Source: Pogona vitticeps
Taxonomy: Eukaryota > Chordata > Lepidosauria > Squamata > Agamidae
Assembly: GCF_051106095.1 (NCBI RefSeq)
Contig: NC_135783.1
Coordinates: forward strand, 329,976,322 to 330,040,321
Length of the DNA: 64,000 bases
Reading direction: 5' to 3'
In this document: positions 45,853-57,601 of the stretch, one piece after another
How the letters are laid out: the number at the start of each line of letters is the position of its first letter
Position numbering within the stretch: position 1 is the stretch's first letter
Notes under the pieces: model-generated
What the model was told of the DNA's origin: nothing
Database searches by the model: none
What the model saw: the letters and a program-made list of their open reading frames with translations, nothing else
Program-made: the position numbers and the translations under genes

Positions 45853-47714
45853 TTTTTATTATTTAAATTCATCATATTAAAAAAAAAACAAAGAAGAAAA
45901 AAGAATTTTAAAAACTAAACTAGACCCTCTACTAAACGAAACCCTCCCCCCTTTGGAGTCAGAGACTCCAGCCTCGTTAACCCTCCGCTCTCCCTGGTTT
46001 GCTTTCCATTGTGTACTGAATAGATATACATATATAGTAAAATTTGCCCTACACTCCTGTCTTCCTCTGGGCCCAAGAGTATATTAGTTTCCAGCTTTGT
46101 TTTATGCAGTATCTTGGTTGTTCCTGTAGTGCTTCTGATAGTGTGTCCAGTTCTGCTATGTCCCATAGCTTCTTTAACCACTCTTCTATCATTGGAGTCT
46201 CTTCGCTTTTCCATTTTTGGGCCCAGAGTAATCTACGTAGCTGCTGTGAGTTTATACATTAGACAATGGTTCATTTTTTTTAAATCATTAATTCCTGGCA
46301 TGACATTCAATAATGCCATTTTAGGTTTTATATCTAATTTCTTCTGGGTAATTTCTTTCACTATTTCCCACACCTGTGTCCAATAATTTTTTACTTTTTC
46401 GCATGTCCACCATATATGATAATAAGTTCCTGCATTTTTTTTTACACTTCCAACATATATTGCTGTTACCCTCTGACATTTTTGCTAGCCTTACAGGTAT
46501 ATAATGCCATCTATAAAACATTTTGAGGATATTTTCCCTAAGATTTGCTGGTTTGATCATCTTACAGCTTTCTTTCCACATCTTAGTCCAATCATCAAGA
46601 CCTATGTTATATCCAAAAAAATTTGCCCATTTTACCATCGTCTCTTTCACCCTCTCATCCTCTAAATCATATTCTAATATGTATATTTTTTTAATTTTTT
46701 ATTAGTATATATCCACAGTCTAGCCACCTCTACTTTGCCCTCAAAGAAACCCACAGTCCTATCTTTTTTGTATCTTGATTCTAATTTCACCGTTGACCAC
46801 CAATCAACAGCTACACCCAATTTTTCAAGCTCTTGTTTGTCCTTTATCTTCTGTTCTTTAGTTAACAGATTTTCATATGTGGTCAAAATTCCTTTCTGGT
46901 TCAGGACTTTTAATGTAAACGCTTCTATAGGCGCCACCCACAATGGGATTTTCTTATAGGTTTGTGCTTGAAATTTTTGCCATACTATCCCTGGGGCCTT
47001 CCTAAGTATATGTTCTCCAAAATGTGAGTGTTCCTTATGTCTCCCATACCATACATATGCGTGCAATCCCATTTTTAGATCATGTCCCTCCAGTTTCTTA
47101 AGTCTTTGATTTTCTAAGGTTATCCATTCTTTAATCCAGGTCATAGCGCAGGCCTTATAATATAGTAACTAATTTGGTGTACCCACTCTCCCCTTTCTTT
47201 CAGATCTTGTAGCAATTTAAGTTTTATTCTTGGCTTCTTAGGTTTCCAGAGAAAATTTGATGTTAAACTGTCCAAGTCCATAAAATATTTAAAGTTCAGT
47301 AGTATTGGGAGATTTTGGAATAGGAATAAACGTTTTGGTAAGATCATCGTTTTATTGTTGATAGTCTTCCCATAAATGAGAGTTGTAGTTTGCTCCATTC
47401 CTCAAGATTTTTCTGAATTTCTTTCTGTATTGCTAAATAATTTTCTTTCATTAAATTGCTTTGTTTTTTGGTGATGACCACTCCTAAGTATTTAATTTTT
47501 TCACCACCTCAAAATTGGAGTTCCATGCTAATTTTTCAACATCTTCTTTCTTTATGTTTTTTGTCATAAATTTTGTTTTTTTATAATTTACTTTAAATCC
47601 GCCACTTGTCTGAATTCTTTTATGATTTTCAATAACCCTTCAAGATTTCCAAAGGATTTTCTAGTATTATCGCTAAGTCGTCCGCATACACTTGTAACTT
47701 AATGTAAGTTTAAT
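45853..47714 (-). mobile_element. L1 LINE 3' half, minus strand, with 59-bp target duplication
   Basis: The minus strand begins at the reverse-transcriptase catalytic motif (LQVYADDLAI near 47700-47670). It continues through LPKRLFLFQNLPILLNFKYF and KPKKPRIKLKLL (47398-47141), WIKEWITLENQRLKKLEGHD (47140-47080), and the C-terminal zinc-knuckle-like region (ICWKCKKKCRN near 46460-46430), to a short 3' end by 45853. Several stops and shifts separate the pieces. The flanks 45794-45852 and 47715-47773 are 59-bp direct repeats with three differences. Confidence 0.87.
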
Positions 47715-47773
47715 ACAAGATAGCCACTCTGACTTAGTTTCATACCCATATTTGCAAAACCAGAATAATTCCT

Positions 47774-48888
47774 AATGGACTCAGGGTGCAACTACATTGT
47801 CTGAGGTGCTATTGTATCAATTCATGTCATGTGCTATGTGCTCTTTGTGTCATTCTTCTCATCATGGGGCAGCCTTAACTGAACCAGGCTGATTAATTGT
47901 ATGGAACCACACCACTCTTTAAATTACATTAAACAGGCCTGGGTTAGCACTTGATCCACCCATATGTCTCTCCTGACTCTGCCTGCATTTTGTTCTTGTC
48001 CATAACTGTTTTACCTGGAGTTTATGTTTTTCCAGATATTTGCAGTGGGGGATTCTTTTTGTTGTTGTTGTTCCTTTTAAAAATTCTAAATGGCATAGCG
48101 CTGCAACAATTTTGCAGATAATGTATTTTTTCTCTATTTTTCTGTAACTCAAACTTTCCACTCATCTCTTTTGACAATCTACTATTAACTATAGGCTTTC
48201 CTAGGCAATAAGCTGGCAAAACTTGCAAATCAAACAATAAAGAAAAATGGGGGGGGGGGGGAGCCCAAAAATTAAAAAGAAGGAAAAGAAAAGACTTGGC
48301 ATAGTGTATGTGTGGAGAAGTTAAAGTCACTAGATGGAAGGCAAACCACATGTCAGTAACAAGCCAGCAAGACTCTGTGCTTATGTAATGCAGTGCTAAA
48401 GTCAAATGTTTTATTTTTTAAAAAATTTTTAAACGAAACAATTCAAACAGCAGATATAACTGCTGATTTCCCAATGGGACACACCACATCAACTCAAACA
48501 TACCACCGCAACATCACCACAGTAAACATCCACCCACACAGAATATAATGGTTCACACAACCACAAACTGGTTTTTTTAAAAAGCAATTTAAATGAAACA
48601 ACCTCCCGATGGGTGTTCAAAAATAAATGATTCCTCAAAGAAAAGTGTGTTATCCCCATATTTACAACAACATCATGTAATCAGGAAATTTTGAATTGAT
48701 TTGCATATTGCTATACAGGAGTAATTGGAAGAGTATATTGTAATATAGTCACACCCTCAGAGTTGATGCAAAAACTAGAAAGATAACAGCCGGAAAAGCC
48801 TCTTTAAAAATCTAAGGGTTACTATCAATGAATAAGAATAAGAATAATTCCTCATTAGACAAAAAATATAATTTGCCAGCATCAAAAA
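47774..48888. other. KCNK13 intron, nothing recognised
   Basis: A G-tract at about 48250-48261 and an A/T-rich low-complexity patch near 48410-48435. No gene is seen. Confidence 0.4.
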
Positions 48889-48889
48889 A

Positions 48890-49195
48890 CCATGGGAACA
48901 TCAGGTAGAGAAGGTGCCAGAAAATGAGGAAGTCAAGATCTTGTGGGATTTCCAGATCCAAACAGACACCTTAAACATAAGACACCAGACATAGTACTAA
49001 CAGAACAAAGAAATATCTGGATTATTTACATTGCAATTCCAGGGGATACCAGAGTTGAAAATAAAGAATTGGAAAAACTAACAAAGTATAGAAACCTGAC
49101 AATTGAAACATCTCGCTTGTGGATGAAACACACTTCAGTGGTCCCCATAGTCATTGGGGCTTTGGGAACAACATCAAGAAATTTCACACAGCACT
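48890..49195 (+). mobile_element. R4-like LINE C-terminal fragment
   Basis: The + strand reads KILWDFQIQTD before 48970, then TPDIVLTEQRNIWIIYIAIP, GDTRVENKELEKLTKYRNLT and VVPIVIGALGTTSRNF. This is the C-terminal restriction-like endonuclease region of R4/Dong-type LINEs (PDI..IDxAVPGD..K..KY..VIPIVIGALG). The residue usually Asp before the IAIPGD block is Tyr here. Only this end survives. Confidence 0.65.
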
Positions 49196-49562
49196 AATTT
49201 CACTGACTTCATGGCACTTATCTTATTGCTGAATAAGTAAATATAAAGGATAGACTGCAAGACAGAGTGGCTCTGGCAGGCTTTTAAATTTAATGAAATG
49301 GCAGAAAAGCTCTTGCAGAGAAAGGTGAGAGCTCCAACATACATATCAGAGTGACTGCTGTGCATGTTTATAATGCAGACGTCCATGGACCATGGTCTTT
49401 GTCACTCAAATGTCACTCAAACTGGTGATGCTTTCAGCCATAGGCTAAAACATACTGGGATTTGGTGAGCCAAATCATTCATAAGTTCCATTGACTTAAT
49501 GGGCCAACTCTAGTTGCAACTTAGTTCTTAGTTTTCAGTCCCTGAAAAGCAGTGGCAGGATG
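49196..49562. other. KCNK13 intron, one MITE scrap
   Basis: The stretch at about 49460-49545 resembles the palindromic MITE at 44071. Nothing else is recognised. Confidence 0.4.
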
Positions 49563-49865
49563 TTGTTGTTGTTGTTTAGTCGTTAAGTTATGTCTGACTC
49601 TTCATGACCCCATGGACCAGAGCACGCCAGGCCGTCCTGTCTTCCACTGCCTCCCGGAGTTGGGTCAAATTCATTTTGGTAGCTTCAATGATACTGTCCA
49701 TCCATCTCGTCCCCTGTCATCCCCTTCTCCTCTTGCCTTCAGCCTTCATCAACATCAGGGTCTTTTCTAGGGAGTCTTCGCTTCTCATGAGATGGCCAAA
49801 GTATTGGAACTTCAGCTTCAGGATCTGTCCTTCCAGTGAGCACCTTCCAGTGAGGGTTGATTGTG
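49563..49865 (-). mobile_element. BovB 3' end, minus strand
   Basis: It starts TTGTTGTTGTTTAGTCGTTA and runs into reversed coding sequence for the BovB C-terminus (CCATGGACCAGAGCACGCCA). Near its 5' break, CCTTCCAGTGAG is duplicated. Confidence 0.88.
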
Positions 49866-51089
49866 GCAGGACGGAACATGGGCTGCCCATTTTGCCTCCT
49901 ATCTTTACATCCTCAAGGACTAGACACTTATTTTGTTTTTAGTGAAAGCTACAGATCTGCCTCAACTGATGATCTAAATGGGCACTGGGAAGCATGCCCA
50001 CAATCTTGGTAATACGTACATGGCTCACAGACGATATGGTATTTCTACTAGAATTGCAAATCCATTTTGATGAACTACAGTTTTCCCCAGTCCTGAGCAG
50101 CACAGTCAGAAGTGGGAGGTGCTGAAAGTTGCAGTCCAAGAACACTTGGTGGGCTGCACTTTACCCACCCCTGCTATATGTCAATAGGCTCCTCTCCTTA
50201 CTGCACACACCTAACGGGGGGGAATGGATTCAACTGCTGTGATCCTAATTGCAAATTAGCATGTTAATAGTACCAGTGGTACCTATGCCCTTATATGAGG
50301 AAAATTGAGAGATGCGGGGGTGAAAGTTGCCTATTTATTTGAATGCATTCGCAGTCTGTTTTTGTGCACCAGATCGTTTCATAAGCATCTAACTTTGATG
50401 TTTGTGAGGGGGTGCAGGCATGTACCTCTAGCATGCCATCTGGCCCCAGCACACAGGTGTCAAGCAGTCAGGAGGAGGGTGAGTTTTCTCCGTATCAAAC
50501 CAGTAGGGTGGAGGCCACGCAGCTGAAGGAAAGACAGTTCCCTGATGAGAAACAGTGGGAGAAAGAGGTGTCATGGAGAATAAAAGAGCAGGAGTGGGAA
50601 GGCGTAAGACCATCATTGATTCATGAAGGAGAAGATCTGAGACAAGGGAAGAGAATGAAAAAAAGTAGCCTCTTCTTGCCTTGTTCCTTTGCTTAGGACA
50701 AGAGTCAGATACGGGAGAATCCAGCCATGTGCTGGCCACCACTGTGGTCCTGGAGAGAAAAATAAAGACAGGCACGCCCTGGAGAGAAGGTTCTCTTTCC
50801 TCCTGTTTTCCAGAACCTGGTCTCTGAGGAATGCCAGCGACATTGACTGGGACCCCAAGTTGGCAAACAGTACCCAAGAGACTAGAGACTATAACTCAGC
50901 CCTGTGAAACTGCCGGGAAATAGAGGGAGAGGTTACACTGTACCATTAATAAAAGCTGTTCTGAACCAAGAAGCTGATTTTGAGGGTCATCACAGGGAAG
51001 GAGGTTGGTAGGTCACACATTGTTGAAAACCCTAATAAAGTAGGTCTTTTTTCTGTTTGTTTTAGATCAATGCAAAGTCACATGATGTA
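49866..51089. other. KCNK13 intron, nothing firm
   Basis: A hAT-like scrap with AGTTGCAGTCCAAGAACAC may lie at about 50085-50175. The rest is unassigned; no exon is seen. Confidence 0.4.
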
Positions 51090-51935
51090 GGGGTGTTGGC
51101 AAGTTGTCCAGCTGAGTCCCAAGTGTGAGTATCGAGGCCCAAGTCTAAATCTTTGGGTCTGAGTCCTGAGTCTTAAGTCATGAGTCATTTGCCCTCCCCA
51201 AGCTTGGGACTGGGGGCTGGATCCGAAGACTTGGATGGTGCACCGCCCAGCTGATAGGCAGGCTCAGGCGCAGAGACAGTGGGGCAGCTTCTCTTCCCTA
51301 GCTGGCCCCTGCCTCTGTGCACGCCTGCCTATCAGCTGGGCAGAAGGTGCCTGGGTGCAGGCAGCAGGCCCTTGTGGCCCCTGGAAGGGAAGCCAGGCCT
51401 GCTTCCTTTGAAAAGAGCCATCACCGCTCAGGAGAAGGCATGAGTGGGCATAACCACACACACCTGCCTCCCCACAATGTGCCCCCTCTTTCCTGAGCTG
51501 GGGCTGTCTTCTCTGTCCTCCCCCCCCTCCTTACCCCAAGAGGCCCAAGGAAGAGGAGGAGGAGGGAAGGGGCAGACCCTTCTCTATCTTGCAGCCGTCT
51601 TGCAAGAGGGCGAAGGCATCTTGAAAGGGAGCCACCAATGGAGGGGGACGAGGCTTACAAAAGGACTCACCTGGAAGATGGCTGCCTCCTCCAAATTAAG
51701 CGGAGACTTCCTTCCTCCTCCCTCTCCTCTTAAAAAAAAAACACCTCAGACTCACATTTTTGAGTTCCTATTATTTTAATGGAGACCTAGGGGTCTCCCT
51801 TAAAATCACAGGGACTTGAAAACATGACTTGCACTTAATACGTCTGAGTTGTGAGTTCAAGTCTTTTTTTTTAAAGCATCAAATTCCTGATTTGCCTGAG
51901 TCGCTGATGCGACTTGAGTCAGACTTGTCCATTAG
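51090..51935. mobile_element. Possible DNA element with AAGTC/GAGTC-rich ends
   Basis: The left edge (51105-51195) repeats GAGTC and AAGTC (CCCAAGTCTAAATC, GAGTCCTGAGTCTTAAGTCA). The right edge carries the inverse pattern (GACTTGAGTCAGACTTG at 51911-51927). Inside, GCCCAGCTGATAGGCAGGC (51245-51263) and its inverse (51323-51341) form a hairpin. No target duplication is identified. Confidence 0.4.
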
Positions 51936-52252
51936 TTTGTCTTTTATATATTTATTGAGCCAAATCAATGGTGTGCAACTTTCCCAGACCTGTGAAACAA
52001 ATAACAACACAAACACATAAAAGCCAGCTGCTAAATTAAAGTAAAAAAATATTTTAGTTAATGGGTGACAGGGAAACCACAGGCAGCTTCAAGATGGCTC
52101 CTACTGCACTAAACATTCATGTGCTGTTTCCCATTTATTCTTTCGAACCTTCAAGATTGGAGAAGCCCTAATTCAAATAAATAAAATCCAATTATTTGGT
52201 TTTACTTGTCACCTGTCTTCTCACAGGGCTGCTCCAACAGCACAACAATATA

Positions 52253-52730
52253 CAGTGGAGTCTTGACTTGAGAACTTAATCCGTATTGGAAGGCGGTTCT
52301 CAAGTCAAAAAGTTCTCAGGTCAAATCTGCATTTCCCATAGGAATGCATTGAAAACCATTTGATCCGTATCTGCTCTTTTCCATCCATAGAAACTAATGG
52401 GAAGTTGCTATTCTGCCTTCGACCACTAGAGGGTGATAGGGAAGGCAGGGAAAATACAGTCCACGCAGTACAGTACCAGGCAGTCTGAAGACTGTCCCTC
52501 AATCCACTCTCTAAACACTGGGAGGAGTGAGGAAGCAGACAGGCACCCTTTCCACTGGCCAACAGTTAACTGAAAGTTCACATTTTGCACTTTCCCTGCC
52601 TCCCACGTGGGTTTTTTTCAGTTCTTAACTCAAATCTAAGTATGTAAGTCAAGTCAATATTTTCCTATGAGAGTGGTTCTTAAGTCAAAATGTTCTTAAC
52701 TCGAGCCGCTCTTAAGTCAAGACCCCACTG
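52253..52730. mobile_element. Tigger/pogo-like MITE, family C
   Basis: The ends CAGTGGAGTCTTGACTTGAG and TTAAGTCAAGACCCCACTG are inverted, with TA at 52251-52252 and 52731-52732. It is very similar to 38255-38768 but about 36 bases shorter near the middle (around 52437). Confidence 0.9.
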
Positions 52731-52732
52731 TA

Positions 52733-54337
52733 CTGCTTATCTGTAGAGTAACTATATCCCACATTCAGAGTAAACCTCTATGCTACAGATAATCTTCATT
52801 AGAAACTGTGTTCCAGAGAGATGATTCAAGCAGATCTTTGCAAGCCTAATTGACTGAGCAATTAGCCTTGCAAACAAAGCCTGTACTGACTTCTTGATGA
52901 AGAAAGCAAGATAATTTGCAAAGTACAGGAGGTGTGAAGAGTTCTTGTTATGAAAATCAAATCCTGTCAGCAATTAAGGAATTCCATCTTATCCATAATG
53001 TATCATCTGAGCCTCAGTGATTTGACTCCATTGCAAAAGGTAACAGAGTTTTTACCTCCTCGTTCTGGCCTCAGATTCTGGGCAATACATACCATAGGTG
53101 ACTCTGAATACTGTAGTTTGTTTAGTGCACTGAGACTTGGAAAACCAAGCCTATGAGTTCCATTTATTATTTTTTAAATCTACTGTACAGCCTATATCAC
53201 AGAGTCAACTGAAGTGAATGCTCTGAATGCCACATAAGGGAATACGCAGTAGTATTTTAAGTGAAGTCAGTGAGATATATTGGTAACATATATTTCTGTT
53301 TCCCATGGTGAAAACTCTTTTCTAACTGAAGATAAAACCCTAATCTGTACATTAGGTGTACTCTAAACCATTGGATGGACATCCACACCAAAGTATGGGA
53401 GAGGAAAATGGCAATTTAATTAAATTACCGTTGTGTGACAGAACTCTACTATAATCTAGTTGTTGCTAAGAATCAGAGTTTGGCTTAGAAGGTGGAGCAC
53501 ATGATCCTGGTTTCACAGAAAAGGATAGAGTGATATAGGCAGATTGAGATAAAACATGGAGGACCATTTGGTGGCAACGCAGCTGTCCAATTATCTTTAG
53601 CAGTAGCAAGGACTTTGCTGAATGTATACAGACAAAAAGGGAACAGTGACAATTTAGAGGTGGCGAGTAAGGAATCCCAAGGCGCTTCTGACAAAGGTTT
53701 ATTCAAATGTTATATGGGATGTCACTTCCTTGCCAAGGGTTCCTAGGATACCACAGTGGCGTCTGATTTTCATTTATATATTGCAACAGTAGAGTAGTGG
53801 ACTTTTTTAGCAGGTGGGACAGGGTTGAAGCTCCAGGATTTTTGGAATAGGAGGAATTATGCCATTATTTGCCAACCCTTCAGGTTTCTGCTCAGTTTTG
53901 CTCTAGTCCCCACTTTAGCTGTAGGGAAGTTGACTTGTGTTGTGCTGGCTTAACCAATTGCTGAAAGCAGAAGAGACTGGTCACATGAACAGACTGAACA
54001 GACAACATAGCCTTATTCTATTGAGTCAGACGTGAAACTACTTGGATGGATTCATCTAGCCTGGTATTGTCTGTTGTGCTGATTTGCCAGCAGCCATCCA
54101 GAGTTTTAGGCAAAGAGAGGTGCTTCTCATCGCAAGCTGTTCTTTAACTGAGGATGCCAGAGGCTAAATGTTGTACATGCAAAGTATGTACTGCACTATT
54201 CAGCTATGATGCTGCTTGTCATTCTTCCCTATGAGACCATAGTTGAGCAGCAAAGGACAAGCTACACCCAAAGAAGCATCACGACCCAGTCTTTGGCATC
54301 TGCAGCTGAAAAAAGACCAAGTAACATTTGATGATAG
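52733..54337. other. KCNK13 intron, nothing recognised
   Basis: No gene or clear repeat family is seen. Confidence 0.4.
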
Positions 54338-54339
54338 TA

Positions 54340-54737
54340 CAGTGGTGCCTTGCTTAACGACGATAATCCGTTCCAGGAAAATCGGCGTTGAGCGAAAACA
54401 TCGTAAAGTGAAAATTAAAAACCCATTGAAACACATTGAAACCTGTTCAATGCATTCCAGTGGGGTAAAAACTCACCGTCCAGTGAAGATCCTCCATACA
54501 GCGGCCATTTTCGCTGCCTGTGTAGCAAGGAATCCGTCCCTAAACACAGCAGGGAACCATTTTAATCACCCAGCGGCCATTTTGAAACCGCCGATCAGCT
54601 GTTCAAAAAACATCATTTTTCGAAGAATCGGTTCCCGAAGCAGGGAACCAATCATCGTAAAGCGAAGTTCCCCCATTCAGATCATCGTTAAGCGGATTCA
54701 TTGTAATGCGGGGCAATCGTAAAGCGAGGCACCACTG
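54340..54737. mobile_element. Tigger/pogo-like MITE, family A
   Basis: The ends CAGTGGTGCCTTGCTTAACG and AAAGCGAGGCACCACTG are inverted, with TA at 54338-54339 and 54738-54739. GCGGCCATTTT occurs at about 54502 and 54578. Confidence 0.88.
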
Positions 54738-55073
54738 TAGTAAACCTTGCCTCTGACCCTTGTGAACCACTACCTTTGAACCGAGAAAGCATTACTGAGC
54801 TAGACAGGCCAATGGTCTGACTACATGTGCTCTCACAGCACTGACACGTGGTCAGATTGTATATACAATCTGAACAGAAATAATATTCCAGACTATAGTC
54901 TTCAACAATATTATTAAAGACTATAACTGAAAACCAGAACATTTCGCTATTCAGTACAAGAGCTGATCAACAGCACTTGGAAGTACTAAGATAAAGATTT
55001 TTTTCAGAAGGATGAGCACTTTTCAGTGCCATAGTCACAAGAAGCTGTATTTCTGATGCAGTTGTGTTCTTTT

Positions 55074-56668
55074 GTGTGTGTTTAGTCGTTTAGTCGTGTC
55101 CGACTCTTCGTGACCCCATGGACCAGAGCACGCCAGGCCCTCCTGTCTTCTACTGCCTCCCGGAGTTGTGTCAGGTTCATGTTGGTTGCTTCGCAGACAC
55201 TGTCCAGCCATCTCATCCTCGGTCGTCCCCTTCTCCTCTTGCCGTCACACCTTCCTAACATCAGGGTTTTTTCCAGGGACTCTTTTCTTCTCATGAGATG
55301 GCCAAAGTACTGGAGCCTCAGCTTCAGGATCTGTCCTTCCAGTGAGCACTCAGGGTTGATTTCCTTTAGAATTGATAGGTTTGTTCTCCTTGCAGTCCAG
55401 GGGATTCTCAAGAGCCTCCTCCAGCACCACAATTCAAAGGCATCAATTCTTCGGCGGTCTGCTTTCTTTATGGTCCAGCTCTCACTTCCATACATCACGA
55501 CAGGAAAAACCATAGCTTTGACTATTCGGACTTTTGTTAGCAAGGTGATGTCTCTGCTTTTCAAGATGCTGTCAAGATTTGTCATCGCTTTCCTCCCAAG
55601 AAGAAGGCGTCTTTTAATTTCGGGGCTGCTGTCTCCATCTGCAGTGATCATGGAGCCCAGGAAAATAAAATTTGACACTGCCTCCATATCTTCCCCTTCT
55701 ATTTCCCAGGAGGTGATGGGACCAGTGGCCATGATCTTAGTTTTTTTGATGCTGAGTTTCAGACCGTTTTTTGCACTCTCCTCTTTCACTCTCATTACAA
55801 GGTTCTTCAATTCCTCCTCACTTTCTGCCATCAGAGTGGTATCATCTGCATATCGGAGGTTGTTGATATTTCTTCCGGCAATCTTAATTCCGGCTTGGGC
55901 TTCTTCCAGTCCAGCCTTCCGCATGATGTATTCTGCATACAAGTTAAATAAGCTGGGGGACAGTATACAGCCTTGCCGTACTCCTTTCCCAATTTTGAAC
56001 CACTCAGTTGTTCCATGACCAGTTCTGACTGTTGCTTCCTGTCCCACATATAGGTTTCTCAGGAGACAGATAAAGTGGTCAGGCACTCCCATTTCTTTAA
56101 GAACTTGCCATAGTTTGCTGTGGTCCACACAGTCAAAGGCTTTCGCATAGTCAATGAAGCAGAAGTAGATATTTTTCTGGAACTCTCTGGCTTTCTCCAT
56201 AATCCAGCGCAAGTTAGCAATTTGGTCTCGAGTTCCTCTGCCTCTTCGGAATCCAGCTTGTACTTCTGGGAGTTCTCGGTCCACATACTGATGAAGCCTA
56301 CCTTGCAGGATTTTGAGCATAACCTTGCTAGCGTGTGAAATGAGTGCAATTGTGCGGTAGTTGGAGCATTCTTTGGCACTGCCTTTCTTTGGGATTGGGA
56401 TGTAGACTGATCTTTTCCAATCCTCTGGCCACTGTTGAGTTTTCCAAACTTGCTGGCATATTGAATGTAGCACCTTAACAGCATCATCTTTCAAGATTTT
56501 AAATAGTTCAATTGGAATGCCATCACCTCCACTGGCCTTGTTGTTAGCCAGGCTTTCTAAGGCCCACTTGACTTCGCTCTCCAGGATGTCTGGCTCAAGG
56601 TCAGCAACTACATTGTCTGGGTTGTCCGGGATATCCAAATCTTTCTGATATAATTCCTCTGTGTATTC
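55074..56668 (-). mobile_element. BovB LINE 3' half with 12-bp target duplication
   Basis: TTGTTGTTCTTTT-like flanks are exactly TTGTGTTCTTTT at 55062-55073 and 56669-56680. The insert lies between them, 5'-truncated on the minus strand at 56668, where it begins within EYTEELYQKD. It ends with ACTAAACGACTAAACACACA. The reverse-transcriptase frame inside is open throughout, so the insertion is recent. Confidence 0.93.
55082..56638 (-). CDS. BovB reverse transcriptase, C-terminal 518 residues
   Basis: This is the reverse-transcriptase part of the BovB (RTE clade) ORF2 protein, which in intact copies nicks DNA and primes cDNA synthesis at the target. Visible motifs include NKASGGDGIPIELFKI (about 34-49), SNYRTIALISHASKVMLKIL (finger/palm), VQAGFRRGRGTRDQ, the palm FIDYAKAFDCVDH, KGVRQGCILSPSLFNLYAEY, the catalytic NNLRYADDTTLMAES with YADD, then SESWTIKKADRRRIDAFELW, WCWRRLL and the terminal TKSRTRLND. 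The N-terminal endonuclease is absent because the insertion is truncated; the first Met here is internal to the full protein. No stop interrupts the frame. Being a 5'-truncated copy it lacks a promoter and is unlikely to be expressed as an active element. Confidence 0.93.
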   Translation of the reverse strand: MDIPDNPDNVVADLEPDILESEVKWALESLANNKASGGDGIPIELFKILKDDAVKVLHSICQQVWKTQQWPEDWKRSVYIPIPKKGSAKECSNYRTIALISHASKVMLKILQGRLHQYVDRELPEVQAGFRRGRGTRDQIANLRWIMEKAREFQKNIYFCFIDYAKAFDCVDHSKLWQVLKEMGVPDHFICLLRNLYVGQEATVRTGHGTTEWFKIGKGVRQGCILSPSLFNLYAEYIMRKAGLEEAQAGIKIAGRNINNLRYADDTTLMAESEEELKNLVMRVKEESAKNGLKLSIKKTKIMATGPITSWEIEGEDMEAVSNFIFLGSMITADGDSSPEIKRRLLLGRKAMTNLDSILKSRDITLLTKVRIVKAMVFPVVMYGSESWTIKKADRRRIDAFELWCWRRLLRIPWTARRTNLSILKEINPECSLEGQILKLRLQYFGHLMRRKESLEKTLMLGRCDGKRRRGRPRMRWLDSVCEATNMNLTQLREAVEDRRAWRALVHGVTKSRTRLND

Positions 56669-56680
56669 TTGTGTTCTTTT

Positions 56681-57600
56681 AGATCTCTTCTTTTTGTTGC
56701 TCTCTTCTGTCCTTGGACTGAAGAGTGTTTACTGTTATGTTCCACCAGCAGTACTATCTTATATCAGTTCTCTGTGATACTGTTAACCATCTACAGTCCT
56801 ATTCTTTGTTTTTCTAAATTTCCCGTTTTGTGTTGCTTTCTTTTATTAGTTCAAGTTTGTGTCCTTATGCAGGATATGTGTTTGTGTTTGTTGTATTTCT
56901 CAGAAACGGTGAGATTGTTTATTACAGGTAATAGTGAATTGTTCATAATGCTAGAATCTTCTTGGTTTTAAAAAATTCATTAGAAAATAAACAGGTGGTT
57001 ACTTCTATAGTGACTGATGACTTTGATTCACCGATGTACACTCATCAATTGCCAAATGACACATATGCTTGACCTGTTATTTTAGCCAGAATAAGCATCA
57101 GAGGCTGGAACTAATTCAATTGAAGCAAAAGTGAGTCAGGGTTCTGGCAGGAGTCTGAGTGGTTCTTTGATGATGTACGGTATATATTTTTCTCTGTGTA
57201 TTTAAATAGTGCCAATTTTATGGGCAGAGTATGCTTTGAGGCTTAGCTGAGACAGTAATGGCAATGGGTAAGAATAGCTCTGTGTGTGTTCAGTCATGTG
57301 GTCATAGAACGTCCAGCAGCAACTTTTCAGGGTTTGAGGCAAAGAGATTTCTTAGCACCTTTTTTCTAGAGTTTGTTTTAACATGTGATGGCAACAATGA
57401 GGCCTGGACTTCATGGGTGTAAAACATGTCTTCCATCACTGAGCCAATTGCCCTGTTCTTTTATGTGGAATTGCCTTACACTGAGACAGCTCAATGACCT
57501 GGGAATGAGAATACTGGGGGCTAGAGTTTCATCCCTACCTCTCTGATCCAGTTGGAGGTTGCACCCTGCCACTAGCACTAGTGCACAGCCAACCAGTTCT
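56681..57600. other. KCNK13 intron, nothing recognised
   Basis: No gene or clear repeat is seen. Confidence 0.4.
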
Positions 57601-57601
57601 A

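Noticed and set aside
51444-51779. 111-codon frame ending in a K-rich stretch
   Set aside because: Low-complexity and not recognised. It lies inside the AGTC-edged segment with no exon signals.
55110-56018. 302-codon + strand frame
   Set aside because: It is the antisense shadow of the BovB reverse transcriptase.
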